Positions 57,241 to 64,000 of a stretch of 64,000 nt of DNA are shown piece after piece. Origin of the DNA: Phycisphaeraceae bacterium D3-23 (GTDB taxonomy: Bacteria > Planctomycetota > Phycisphaerae > Phycisphaerales > Phycisphaeraceae); the NCBI GenBank assembly GCA_039555135.1, contig CP114179.1, forward strand, positions 3,658,001 to 3,722,000. The letters run 5' to 3'. Position 1 is the stretch's first letter; every line of letters starts with the position of its first letter. Under the pieces are notes generated by a model. That model was not told the DNA's origin. It worked only from the letters and a program-made list of their open reading frames with translations, and searched no databases. Both the position numbers and the translations under genes were made by a program.

Positions 57241-58200
57241 ATGCCGGATTGTGAAACGAATCAAGACGCGGCCGTTGAGCCATCGCCGCAATCCGGCGGC
57301 GCGGCGGTCAGCGCGTCCGACCTTGCGGGCATCATCGAGGCCTACAACGGCTTGACCGAGAAGATGCAGGCCAGTCACGAACGCCTGCAGGGCGAAGTGG
57401 TTCGCCTGCGCCGCGAACTCACCAGCGCCAATGCCCAGCTCCAGCGCTCCAAGCGGCTCTCGGCCCTGGGCGAGATGGCGGCGGGCATCGCCCATGAGAT
57501 CCGAAACCCGCTCGCCGCGATCCAGCTCTACGTCGGCATGGTCGTCGACGACCTCGCCAGCCCCACGCCGCAGACCGAGGAGGCGCTGGAGAACGCACGT
57601 AAGATCGCCTCGGCCGTGCAAGGCATGAGCGCGATCGTCAACGATGTCCTCAGCTTCGCGCGCGGCAATGAGCCCGAGCGCCGCCCAACCCTTGTCGCCG
57701 ACCTGTTCGATCACGCCGTCACGGCGCACCAGCCGGCGATCCATGCGGCCGAGGTCCATGTCGTACGCCGCGACTTGTCGCGCGGGCCGGTCGAGATCGT
57801 CGCGGACAGCGGGCTGATGCAGCAGGCGATCCTCAACCTGGTGCGTAACGCGGTCGACGCGATGACGCAGAGCGCCGCCCCGCGTCGCCTGATGCTTGAC
57901 GTCGAGGCCGACGAGCTGGGCTTTGTCCTGGTGGTCGCCGACTCCGGGCCGGGCATCGCCGAGGAAAGTATCGACCGCATCTTCAACCCGTTCTTCACGA
58001 CGCGTAGCACGGGCACCGGGCTCGGCCTCGCCATCGTCCACCGCATCGTCGACGCCCACGGCGGGTCGGTCTCCGTCTCCAACGAAAACGGGGCCGTCTT
58101 CCGGCTCGCGCTGCCGCAGGTGGCGGCGGGGCATGACACCTCACACGAAACAGCATCGGCCGTGGACATCGCGGCGATGAGCGCAGGAGCCGCCGCATGA
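57241..58200 (+). CDS. Soluble sensor histidine kinase, FlgS/AtoS type
   Basis: This 319-residue cytoplasmic kinase has a coiled-coil (HERLQGEVVRLRRELTSANA), an H box with the phosphorylated histidine H85 (GIAHEIRNPLAA), an N box (LMQQAILNLVRNAVDAM) and G boxes (DSGPGIAEE, TGTGLGLAIVHRIVDAHGGS). It has no membrane helix or sensor domain, like FlgS of epsilonproteobacteria and FleS, which respond to assembly of the flagellar export machinery. The gene overlaps the response-regulator gene by four bases (ATGA), a strong sign that they are partners. Confidence 0.9.
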   Translation: MPDCETNQDAAVEPSPQSGGAAVSASDLAGIIEAYNGLTEKMQASHERLQGEVVRLRRELTSANAQLQRSKRLSALGEMAAGIAHEIRNPLAAIQLYVGMVVDDLASPTPQTEEALENARKIASAVQGMSAIVNDVLSFARGNEPERRPTLVADLFDHAVTAHQPAIHAAEVHVVRRDLSRGPVEIVADSGLMQQAILNLVRNAVDAMTQSAAPRRLMLDVEADELGFVLVVADSGPGIAEESIDRIFNPFFTTRSTGTGLGLAIVHRIVDAHGGSVSVSNENGAVFRLALPQVAAGHDTSHETASAVDIAAMSAGAAA

Positions 58201-59696
58201 GTACCAAGGTCTTGGTCGTTGACGACAAGCAGATGATGCGCGACAGCGTCGGCGCGACCCTCCAACGCGCGGGCTACGTCGTCGTCGTCGCGTCGGGTGG
58301 CGAAGATGCGCTGGCCAAGGCGAAGAAGCACCGGCCCGCCGCGGTCGTCACCGACCTGCAGATGCCGGGCATGTCCGGGCTCGAACTGCTCACCGAGCTG
58401 CGTACCTTCGACAGCGAGATGCCCGTCGTTTTGATGACGGCCTACGGCACCGTCGCCGACGCCGTCCGCGCGATGCACGACGGCGCGTTCGACTTCGTCC
58501 AAAAACCCTTCGAGGGCGATCAGCTCGTCATGGTCGTCCGGCGCGCGGTCGAAAACCGTCGGCTGCGCAAGGAAAACGATGCGCTCCGCAGCGAACGTGC
58601 CCCGCGTGAGGCCGGCCCCGAGCTCGTCGGCGATTCCCCCGCGATGCAGGCTTTGTCCCAGCAGGTCAAACAGGTCGCCGCTTCCAACGGCACGGTGCTC
58701 ATCCAGGGCGAGTCGGGCACGGGCAAAGAGGTTGTCGCCCGCGCGGTCCACGCGCACAGCAACCGGCACGACAAGATCATGCTCTGCCTGAACTGCGCGG
58801 CGCTGAGCAGCTCGCTGCTCGAATCCGAGCTGTTTGGTCACGAAAAAGGCGCATTCACCGGCGCAGACCAGCTCCGCAAGGGCCGGTTCGAGTTGGCCGA
58901 CGGCGGGACGCTCCTGCTCGACGAGATCAGCGAGATCAGCCCACAGCTCCAGGCCAAGCTCCTCCGCGTGTTGCAAGAGGGCCAGTTCGAGCGTGTTGGC
59001 TCTTCGGCGACGATGAAGGTCGATGTTCGTGTCCTCGCGACGACCAACCGCGACCTGTCGCGCTCCGTCGCGGATGGCACGTTCCGCCAGGACCTCTACT
59101 ACCGCCTGAACGTCTTGCCCCTCGCGCTGCCTTCGCTGCACGAGCGCAGCGGCGACGTCGCGCAGCTCGCATCGTACTTCCTCGCGCAGGCCGCGCGGCG
59201 TGAGGGGCGCGAGGCCAAACGCTTCGACGAGCAGGCGGTCGCGCTGTTGCAGGCCTACCGATGGCCGGGCAACGTGCGGGAGCTGCAGAATATCTGCGAA
59301 CGCGCGAGCGTGCTGTGCCCGGACAAGCGCATCACCGCCGCGCTGATCCGGCCCTGGCTGCCCGCGGCCGGGATGACGCAGCCCGTCCCCGCGACCACGC
59401 CCGCGCAGCAGGCCGAGCCCTTCGCCCCGGCCTTCGCGATGGGCAGCCCGCCGCTCCAGCCGCCCGCTTCGAATGTGCCGCCCGCGCTCGCGTCGCCCAA
59501 CGGGGCTCAGCCCGGGCCCCCGGCCCCGTCGATCCGCCCGCTCGAAGAGATCGAACGTGAGCAGGTCCTCCACGTCCTGGGCCAGTTCAGCGGTAATCGC
59601 ACCCGCGCCGCGCAGGCCCTGGGCATCGGTGTCCGCACACTCGGCCTCAAGCTCAAAAAATGGAAGGAGCAGAATCTCGTTGCCGCCTCCGTCTGA
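58197..59696 (+). CDS. Sigma-54-dependent response regulator, FlgR/FleR type
   Basis: This 499-residue NtrC-family activator has a receiver domain with phospho-acceptor D53 (VVTDLQMPGMSG), a AAA+ domain with Walker A GESGTGKE (171-178), the sigma-54 contact loop GAFTGA (218-223) and Walker B GTLLLDEIS. A Pro/Ala-rich linker and a Fis-type helix-turn-helix (FSGNRTRAAQALGIGVRTLG) follow. It should activate sigma-54 promoters for flagellar genes, after phosphorylation by the kinase encoded immediately upstream. I found no convincing sigma-54 promoter between it and flgB, so its targets are probably elsewhere. Confidence 0.93.
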   Translation: MSTKVLVVDDKQMMRDSVGATLQRAGYVVVVASGGEDALAKAKKHRPAAVVTDLQMPGMSGLELLTELRTFDSEMPVVLMTAYGTVADAVRAMHDGAFDFVQKPFEGDQLVMVVRRAVENRRLRKENDALRSERAPREAGPELVGDSPAMQALSQQVKQVAASNGTVLIQGESGTGKEVVARAVHAHSNRHDKIMLCLNCAALSSSLLESELFGHEKGAFTGADQLRKGRFELADGGTLLLDEISEISPQLQAKLLRVLQEGQFERVGSSATMKVDVRVLATTNRDLSRSVADGTFRQDLYYRLNVLPLALPSLHERSGDVAQLASYFLAQAARREGREAKRFDEQAVALLQAYRWPGNVRELQNICERASVLCPDKRITAALIRPWLPAAGMTQPVPATTPAQQAEPFAPAFAMGSPPLQPPASNVPPALASPNGAQPGPPAPSIRPLEEIEREQVLHVLGQFSGNRTRAAQALGIGVRTLGLKLKKWKEQNLVAASV

Positions 59697-59922
59697 TCCC
59701 AGCCCGCCAGCAGCACCCGCCCAGCCCGCGGCCGCGCAATTCTTGCGCAGCGCGGCCGGCTTCGGCGCGGTCGCGTTCCGTGAAGAGCCCGGCTGTGTCG
59801 CGTTGATCGCCGATCCCGACGATGGGCACGGCGATTGCTTGCCTTCCTGGGCGTGGCTGGGCGAGTGGTCGTGGCGCGACCCCGAAGCCAAGGCAGCAGC
59901 ACGCACGGAGACGCAGCGGTGA
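59680..59922 (+). CDS. Small unknown protein between flgR-like and flgB
   Basis: This 80-codon frame starts with TTG 59680, ten bases after a GGAAGGAGC ribosome-binding site. It overlaps the end of the response-regulator gene by 17 bases and the start of flgB by four. The product is Pro/Ala-rich at first, then AGFGAVAFREEPGCVALIAD and a Trp-rich end (WAWLGEWSWRD). The overlaps at both sides and the good ribosome-binding site argue for a real, translationally coupled gene. No family is recognised. Confidence 0.5.
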   Translation: MPPPSDPSPPAAPAQPAAAQFLRSAAGFGAVAFREEPGCVALIADPDDGHGDCLPSWAWLGEWSWRDPEAKAAARTETQR

Positions 59923-60356
59923 TCCACGGCATGTTCGATAGCGGAGCGATGCCCGCCCTGGAGCGGATGGCGCAGTTCACCAGCGAACGCAGCAAGCTCA
60001 TCAACCACAACATCGCCAACTTCACGACGCCGTACTACAAGCCGACCGACATGGACCCCAAGGCCTTCCAGGCCCAGCTCCGCGCCGCGATCGACGACCG
60101 ACGCCAGAGCGGACACGCCCAGCGCGGGCCGCTCAAGCTCGGCGCGCATGGCCCCGCGAAGGTCGCCGCGAATGGCAAAGTCACCTTCCAGGCCACGCAG
60201 TCCAACGAAAATATCCTCTTCCACGACCAGAACAACCGCGACCTCGAACGCACCATGCAGGACCTTGTCGAAAACGCGCTCGTCCACCGCGCCAGCATCG
60301 ACCTCATCAAGAACCAGTTCGACATGCTCGAGATGGCGATCCGTGAACGCCTGTAA
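59919..60356 (+). CDS. flgB: Flagellar basal-body rod protein FlgB
   Basis: This proximal rod component of 145 residues has the conserved N-terminal helix and motif SERSKLINHNIANFTTPYYK (the NIANxxTPxYK rod signature) and the C-terminal helix ending VHRASIDLIKNQFDMLEMAI. GTG 59919, with GGAG nine bases before it and a four-base overlap with the preceding gene, is preferred; ATG 59931 would remove four residues. flgC and fliE follow, the normal rod gene order. Confidence 0.93.
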   Translation: MIHGMFDSGAMPALERMAQFTSERSKLINHNIANFTTPYYKPTDMDPKAFQAQLRAAIDDRRQSGHAQRGPLKLGAHGPAKVAANGKVTFQATQSNENILFHDQNNRDLERTMQDLVENALVHRASIDLIKNQFDMLEMAIRERL

Positions 60357-60409
60357 AACACGGATCCACTAACACGCCAGATGCACCGCTAACCGTATAG
60401 AGCCACCCC

Positions 60410-60826
60410 ATGTTTGGAGCCCTCGACACTTCGACCTCCGGCCTCGTCGCCCAGCGGACCCGCGCGGACGTCATCACCGCCAACCTCGCCAACGCGAACA
60501 CCGTGCAGGACGCGGACGGCAAGAACAACCCGTTCCGCCGGCGTTTGGCCGTGCTCGCGCCGGGCGATCCCACGACGGGCAACCCCAACGGCGTGCACGT
60601 CCACGAGATCGCGATGGACATGCGGCCGTTCAACGAAAAACTCGCGCCTGGCCATCACCTTGCGGGCCAGACCGCGAGCCGGCCCGACCATATCCAGACG
60701 CCCAATATCGACCCGATGACCGAGCAGGTGAACATGCTCGAAACCGCGCGCGCTTACGAGGCAAACATTGCGGCCGCAGAGGCCACTAAGACGATGATGC
60801 AGACATCCCTCCGCCTGATCGCGTAG
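60410..60826 (+). CDS. flgC: Flagellar basal-body rod protein FlgC
   Basis: This 138-residue proximal rod protein has an N-terminal ALDTSTSGLVAQRTRADVIT followed by the rod signature NLANANTVQDADG. The conserved C-terminal tail NIDPMTEQVNMLETARAYEA is present, and its last helix ends TKTMMQTSLRLIA. Length is normal. It lies 53 bases after flgB and 16 bases before fliE. Confidence 0.95.
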   Translation: MFGALDTSTSGLVAQRTRADVITANLANANTVQDADGKNNPFRRRLAVLAPGDPTTGNPNGVHVHEIAMDMRPFNEKLAPGHHLAGQTASRPDHIQTPNIDPMTEQVNMLETARAYEANIAAAEATKTMMQTSLRLIA

Positions 60827-60842
60827 CGCGGCGGGTGATTGA

Positions 60843-61166
60843 TTGGACTCGGTTATGAACGACCCCTTGGGACACATCCAGCAGAGCCAGGCCGCTTCAC
60901 CGATTAAATCGGTGAAGCTGCCTAACGCCGCGTCCGAGATCAAGGGCCCGGACTTCGTCCAGCACCTGCGCGAAAACATCAGCCAGGTGAACAAGCTTCA
61001 GGGCGAGGCCGAGACCGCGATCGAGGACCTCGTCGCCGGCCGGCGCGACGATATGGAGAGCGTCCTGATGGCCAAGCAGAAGGCGGACATCGCGTTCCAG
61101 ATGATGTTGCAGGTGCGCAACAAGCTGATGGATGCGTACGAGGAAGTGAAGCAGATTCGGGTGTAA
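60843..61166 (+). CDS. fliE: Flagellar hook-basal body protein FliE
   Basis: FliE connects the MS ring to the rod. The 107-residue product has the typical features: a variable polar N-terminus, a middle helix (HLRENISQVNKLQGEAETAI) and the conserved C-terminal helix (VLMAKQKADIAFQMMLQVRN, ending DAYEEVKQIRV). ATG 60843 was taken; ATG 60855 would remove four residues. It is followed by 121 bases holding an inverted repeat, then fliF. Confidence 0.93.
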   Translation: MDSVMNDPLGHIQQSQAASPIKSVKLPNAASEIKGPDFVQHLRENISQVNKLQGEAETAIEDLVAGRRDDMESVLMAKQKADIAFQMMLQVRNKLMDAYEEVKQIRV

Positions 61167-61183
61167 GCAAGAGGGCGTCTTGC

Positions 61184-61245
61184 GTCTTGAGGCCTGAGCA
61201 GGAAGCGAAGCCAAAAAGACAACGGCAAGTCTCGAGCCTCAAGAC
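61184..61245. repeat. Inverted repeat between fliE and fliF
   Basis: GTCTTGAGGC (61184-61193) and GCCTCAAGAC (61236-61245) are exact reverse complements separated by 42 bases. There is no T-run, so it is not a standard terminator. It could be an mRNA structure that tunes fliF expression, or a dispersed repeat. Confidence 0.6.
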
Positions 61246-61287
61246 TCAATCCCGCGGCGGAGCCGCGCACGGCATGGAGGCCGACCG

Positions 61288-62937
61288 ATGGATTTTATCC
61301 GACGCAACTGGACCCAGATCCAGGCCCAGGTGGGCGACTGGAACTTCACCACCAAGTGGCTGATCGTGTCGCTCGTGGTGATCCTCCTCTTGGTGGGGGG
61401 CATCTTCGTGAAGCTCGCCGCCGCGCCGCAGATGGTGCCCATCAGCCAGGTCGCCGAGGGCGGCGCCGCGCAGATCGTTGCGCACCTCGACACCGACGGC
61501 ATCACCAACGAAGTCCGAAACGGCCAGGTCTACGTCTCCTCGGGCGATGAGAAACGCGCGATCGCGACCCTCGCCGCCAACAACCTCATCAGCCCCGACG
61601 CCTACGCCGCGTTTGACCAGCTCGTCAGCTCGCAGTCATGGATGACCACCAACCGACAGAGCGACCAGCAGATGCGCATGGCGACCGGCCGATTCCTCGG
61701 GTCGGTCATCGGTGAGTTCCCCGGCGTGGACCACGCCTACGTCGTGATCGACAAGCCCGACACAGTCGGCATCGGGCTGGGCCATGTCCCGCCATCGGCA
61801 ATGGTCACGGTGAGCATGCAGTCGGGCAAGGTCGACCGCCGTATGGCCGACGCGCTGATCGCGTTGGTCGAGGGCGCGGTCGCTGAGCTCCCCGCCGAGA
61901 ACGTGAAAGTCATCGACGCAACGAACCGACGCGAGTTCTCCGCGCGCGACGCCGAGGGCATCGATGCCGGCACACAACTCGAACACCTCGTCGCGCAGGA
62001 ACGCCTGCACAAGCAGAAGATCGAGGATGTCCTGAGCAGCTTCCCCGGCGTAACCATCGCCGTGAAGATCGTGCAGAGCCAGGTCGTTAGCCGGCACGAC
62101 AACCGCATGGCTTACGACAGCCCGGCGGTGAGCCGTGAAAGCAGCACCGAGATGTCGACGACCAATGTCGCGCGTATGGGTGAGCCCGGTGCGCGTCCCA
62201 ACACCGGCGCGAGCATCGATGGCGGCGGGGCGACGGGCCAGGAAACCACGAGCACCACTTCCGAGACCGAGTTCAACGCGCCGCTGCAGACATTGGCGTC
62301 TAGCGAAACCATCGCCGGCGGCACCATCCGCCTCATCAATGTCTCCGTCGCCATCCCCCGCAGCTACTTTGTCCGTGTTTTCAAGGCCCAGAACCCCGAC
62401 GCCGAGGCCCCGAGCGACGAAGACCTCACCGCCCTGATCGACGCCGAGAAGATGAAGATCACCCAGCTCGTCGAGCCGCAGCTTGTGGCGATGCCGACCG
62501 AGGGCGAAGGCGAAGAGGTCCGCCCGGGCACGATCAACATCGCGATGGTCTACGACCAGGCCTACCTCGAACCCGTCGAGGCCGGCGCGGGCGGCGGGAT
62601 CGGCGCGGTCATGAGCTCGGGCTGGGCGCCGACCGCGATGGTCGCCGGTCTGGCCGTGATCTCGCTGGTGCTGATGCTCGGCATGGTCAAGAAGGCCACA
62701 CGCACCGAAGACATGCCGTCCGTCGAAGAACTCGCGGGCGTCCCGCCGACGCTGCCCGGCGATGACGACCTGATGGGCGAGGTCGACGAGATGGACGGCG
62801 GGCTCGCGGGCGTCGAACTCGAAGAGGGCGAGCTGCGAAGCCGGCAGATCGCCGAGCAGATCAGCGAGATGGTCAAGGCCAACCCCGAAGAGGCCGGCGG
62901 GCTGCTGGGCAAGTGGGTCGGCACGGAAAAACTCTAG
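61288..62937 (+). CDS. fliF: Flagellar MS-ring protein FliF
   Basis: This 549-residue MS-ring protein has two membrane helices (WLIVSLVVILLLVGGIFVKL at about 27-46, and MVAGLAVISLVLMLGM near 451-466) that bracket the periplasmic ring-building domains. Conserved parts include ITNEVRNGQVYVSSGDEKRA, GVDHAYVVIDKPDTVGIG and DLTALIDAEKMKITQLVEPQ. The C-terminal cytoplasmic segment that binds FliG ends QISEMVKANPEEAGGLLGKW. It is directly followed by fliG. Confidence 0.94.
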   Translation: MDFIRRNWTQIQAQVGDWNFTTKWLIVSLVVILLLVGGIFVKLAAAPQMVPISQVAEGGAAQIVAHLDTDGITNEVRNGQVYVSSGDEKRAIATLAANNLISPDAYAAFDQLVSSQSWMTTNRQSDQQMRMATGRFLGSVIGEFPGVDHAYVVIDKPDTVGIGLGHVPPSAMVTVSMQSGKVDRRMADALIALVEGAVAELPAENVKVIDATNRREFSARDAEGIDAGTQLEHLVAQERLHKQKIEDVLSSFPGVTIAVKIVQSQVVSRHDNRMAYDSPAVSRESSTEMSTTNVARMGEPGARPNTGASIDGGGATGQETTSTTSETEFNAPLQTLASSETIAGGTIRLINVSVAIPRSYFVRVFKAQNPDAEAPSDEDLTALIDAEKMKITQLVEPQLVAMPTEGEGEEVRPGTINIAMVYDQAYLEPVEAGAGGGIGAVMSSGWAPTAMVAGLAVISLVLMLGMVKKATRTEDMPSVEELAGVPPTLPGDDDLMGEVDEMDGGLAGVELEEGELRSRQIAEQISEMVKANPEEAGGLLGKWVGTEKL

Positions 62938-62986
62938 GCACTCTGGCTCACGCAACACCGGATCACCGCATCGAAACGACTGACCC

Positions 62987-64000
62987 ATGGCAGACCTCGG
63001 CATGACCGCGACACAGCAGCCCGAATCCCGTGCCCCGGCACTGACGGGCATCAAGAAAGCCGCCGTGCTCTTGCTCGCGCTCGACCAGGAGGCCGCCGCG
63101 CTGATGCTCAAGCAGCTGGGCCAGACCGCCGTCGAAGAAGTCACGCGCGAGCTTGCCGGCATCGGCAGCATCAAGAAAGACGTGCGCGACCAGGTCCTGC
63201 AGGAGTTCTACGACCTCGCCGTTGCGCACAGCTGGGCCCGCGAGGGCGGGCTCGACTACGCCAAGGCCCTGCTCGCGCAGTCGCTCGACCCCGCGGATGC
63301 CGACCGCATCCTCCAGCAGATCAGCCAGCAGGTCCGCAAGACACCGTTCTCGTTTCTACAAAAGGCCGAGTCGAGCAACCTCTTGACCTTTATCCAGGAC
63401 GAGCACCCGCAGACCATCGCGCTGATCGTCTCGCACCTCGCGTTCCACAAGGCCTCGGAGATCCTTGCCGGGCTCCCCACGCCCAAGCAGATCGAAGTCG
63501 TCAAACGCGTCGCGAATATGGAGCAGACCAACCCCGAAGTCATCAGCGAGGTCGAGCGCGGGCTGGAGTCGCGCCTCGCCAATATGCTCAACCAGTCGTT
63601 CGAGAAGATCGGCGGCGTGGACTCCGTCGCCGAGATGCTCAACCTTGTGGACCGCACAACGGAGAAGGGCATCATGGAAGGCCTCGAGGCCGACGATCCT
63701 GACCTGGTCGAAGAGATCCGGCGGCTGATGTTTGTCTTTGAAGACATCTTGCTGGTGGATGACAAGGGGATCCAGGCCGTGCTCAAGGAGATCGAGAACG
63801 ACGAGCTCGCGCTCGCGCTCAAGACCGCGAGCCAGGAGCTCAAGGACAAGGTCTTCAAGAACATGTCCGAACGCGCCGCCGCGATGATCGGCGAAGACAT
63901 GGAGTTCATGGGCCCGGTCCGCGTGAGCGACGTTGAGCAGGCCCAGCAGCGCATCGTCGATATCGTCCGCCGCCTCGAAGACGCGGGCGAGATCATCATT
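62987..64000 (+). CDS. fliG: Flagellar motor switch protein FliG, cut at window edge
   Basis: FliG is the rotor protein that binds FliF and generates torque with the stator. All 338 codons to the window edge are in frame and no stop is reached. The N-terminal domain (GIKKAAVLLLALDQEAAALM), the middle EHPQTIALIVSHL motif and the C-terminal torque helix (DVEQAQQRIVDIVRRLEDAG, ending EIII) are visible, so only a few residues can be missing. Charged residues of the torque helix are conserved. ATG 62987 follows fliF by 49 bases. Confidence 0.95.
   Translation, partial: MADLGMTATQQPESRAPALTGIKKAAVLLLALDQEAAALMLKQLGQTAVEEVTRELAGIGSIKKDVRDQVLQEFYDLAVAHSWAREGGLDYAKALLAQSLDPADADRILQQISQQVRKTPFSFLQKAESSNLLTFIQDEHPQTIALIVSHLAFHKASEILAGLPTPKQIEVVKRVANMEQTNPEVISEVERGLESRLANMLNQSFEKIGGVDSVAEMLNLVDRTTEKGIMEGLEADDPDLVEEIRRLMFVFEDILLVDDKGIQAVLKEIENDELALALKTASQELKDKVFKNMSERAAAMIGEDMEFMGPVRVSDVEQAQQRIVDIVRRLEDAGEIII

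Noticed and set aside
1-64000. CRISPR array, prophage or insertion sequence
   Set aside because: I saw no regularly spaced direct repeats, no integrase or transposase frame and no phage structural genes. The phage-like proteins (VgrG, Hcp) belong to the T6SS.

Overview
This is a 64 kb, GC-rich, gene-dense bacterial window. I infer a planctomycete, probably class Phycisphaerae. The reasons are a Minf_1886-type protein typical of PVC bacteria, an STN-domain exported protein with a long glycine run, large proteins mixing kinase-like and sulfatase-modifying-factor domains, and ordinary flagellar genes beside a type VI secretion system (T6SS). No rRNA operon or other strict phylogenetic marker is present, so this placement is an inference.

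Positions 1 to about 38,600 are dominated by a T6SS locus, mostly on the minus strand. The left edge holds the start of tssA, preceded by a FliA/WhiG-type sigma factor and a small unknown gene in one operon. A plus-strand two-partner secretion pair (ShlB-like transporter and a 1649-residue haemagglutinin-type exoprotein) and a PKHD-type hydroxylase are inserted here. The T6SS resumes with a compact minus-strand operon: unknown 305-aa protein, tssK, tssL, tssM, tagF-like. Upstream of it lie a pseudokinase/coiled-coil/FGE fusion, a TssJ-like lipoprotein, a kinase-like protein, PAAR, a DUF6931-like protein and a candidate toxin. Two cargo islands follow: a plus-strand LysM/peptidoglycan-binding protein with a metallophosphoesterase, and a minus-strand hcp-vgrG-unknown-LysM set. 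A papain-like C39 protease is divergent from hcp. tssB, tssC, tssE, tssF, tssG and the ATPase are not in the window and may lie beyond the left edge. tssM as given carries two frameshifts in G/C runs.

Positions 38,700 to 53,600 are housekeeping: tRNA-Ser(GGA), truB, tatC, queA, a nuclease, membrane and hypothetical proteins, an AI-2E family transporter, an aromatic aminotransferase, a Gfo/Idh/MocA oxidoreductase, 5-formyl-THF cyclo-ligase, a YhhQ-type queuosine precursor transporter, a Minf_1886 protein and prfB. Positions 53,750 to 64,000 hold a MerR-like regulator overlapping a TPR membrane protein. After them comes a flagellar run: FlgN-like chaperone, FlgS/FlgR-like two-component pair, a small unknown gene, flgB, flgC, fliE, fliF and fliG (cut by the right edge).

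Between genes there are two families of palindromic repeats whose stems keep pairing although their bases differ. One is a 21-bp hairpin with at least seven copies between 39.8 and 53.7 kb. The other is an approximately 40-bp hairpin arranged as inverted pairs at 10.8 and 44.7 kb. With the unusual T6SS accessory genes, these are the parts most worth following up.
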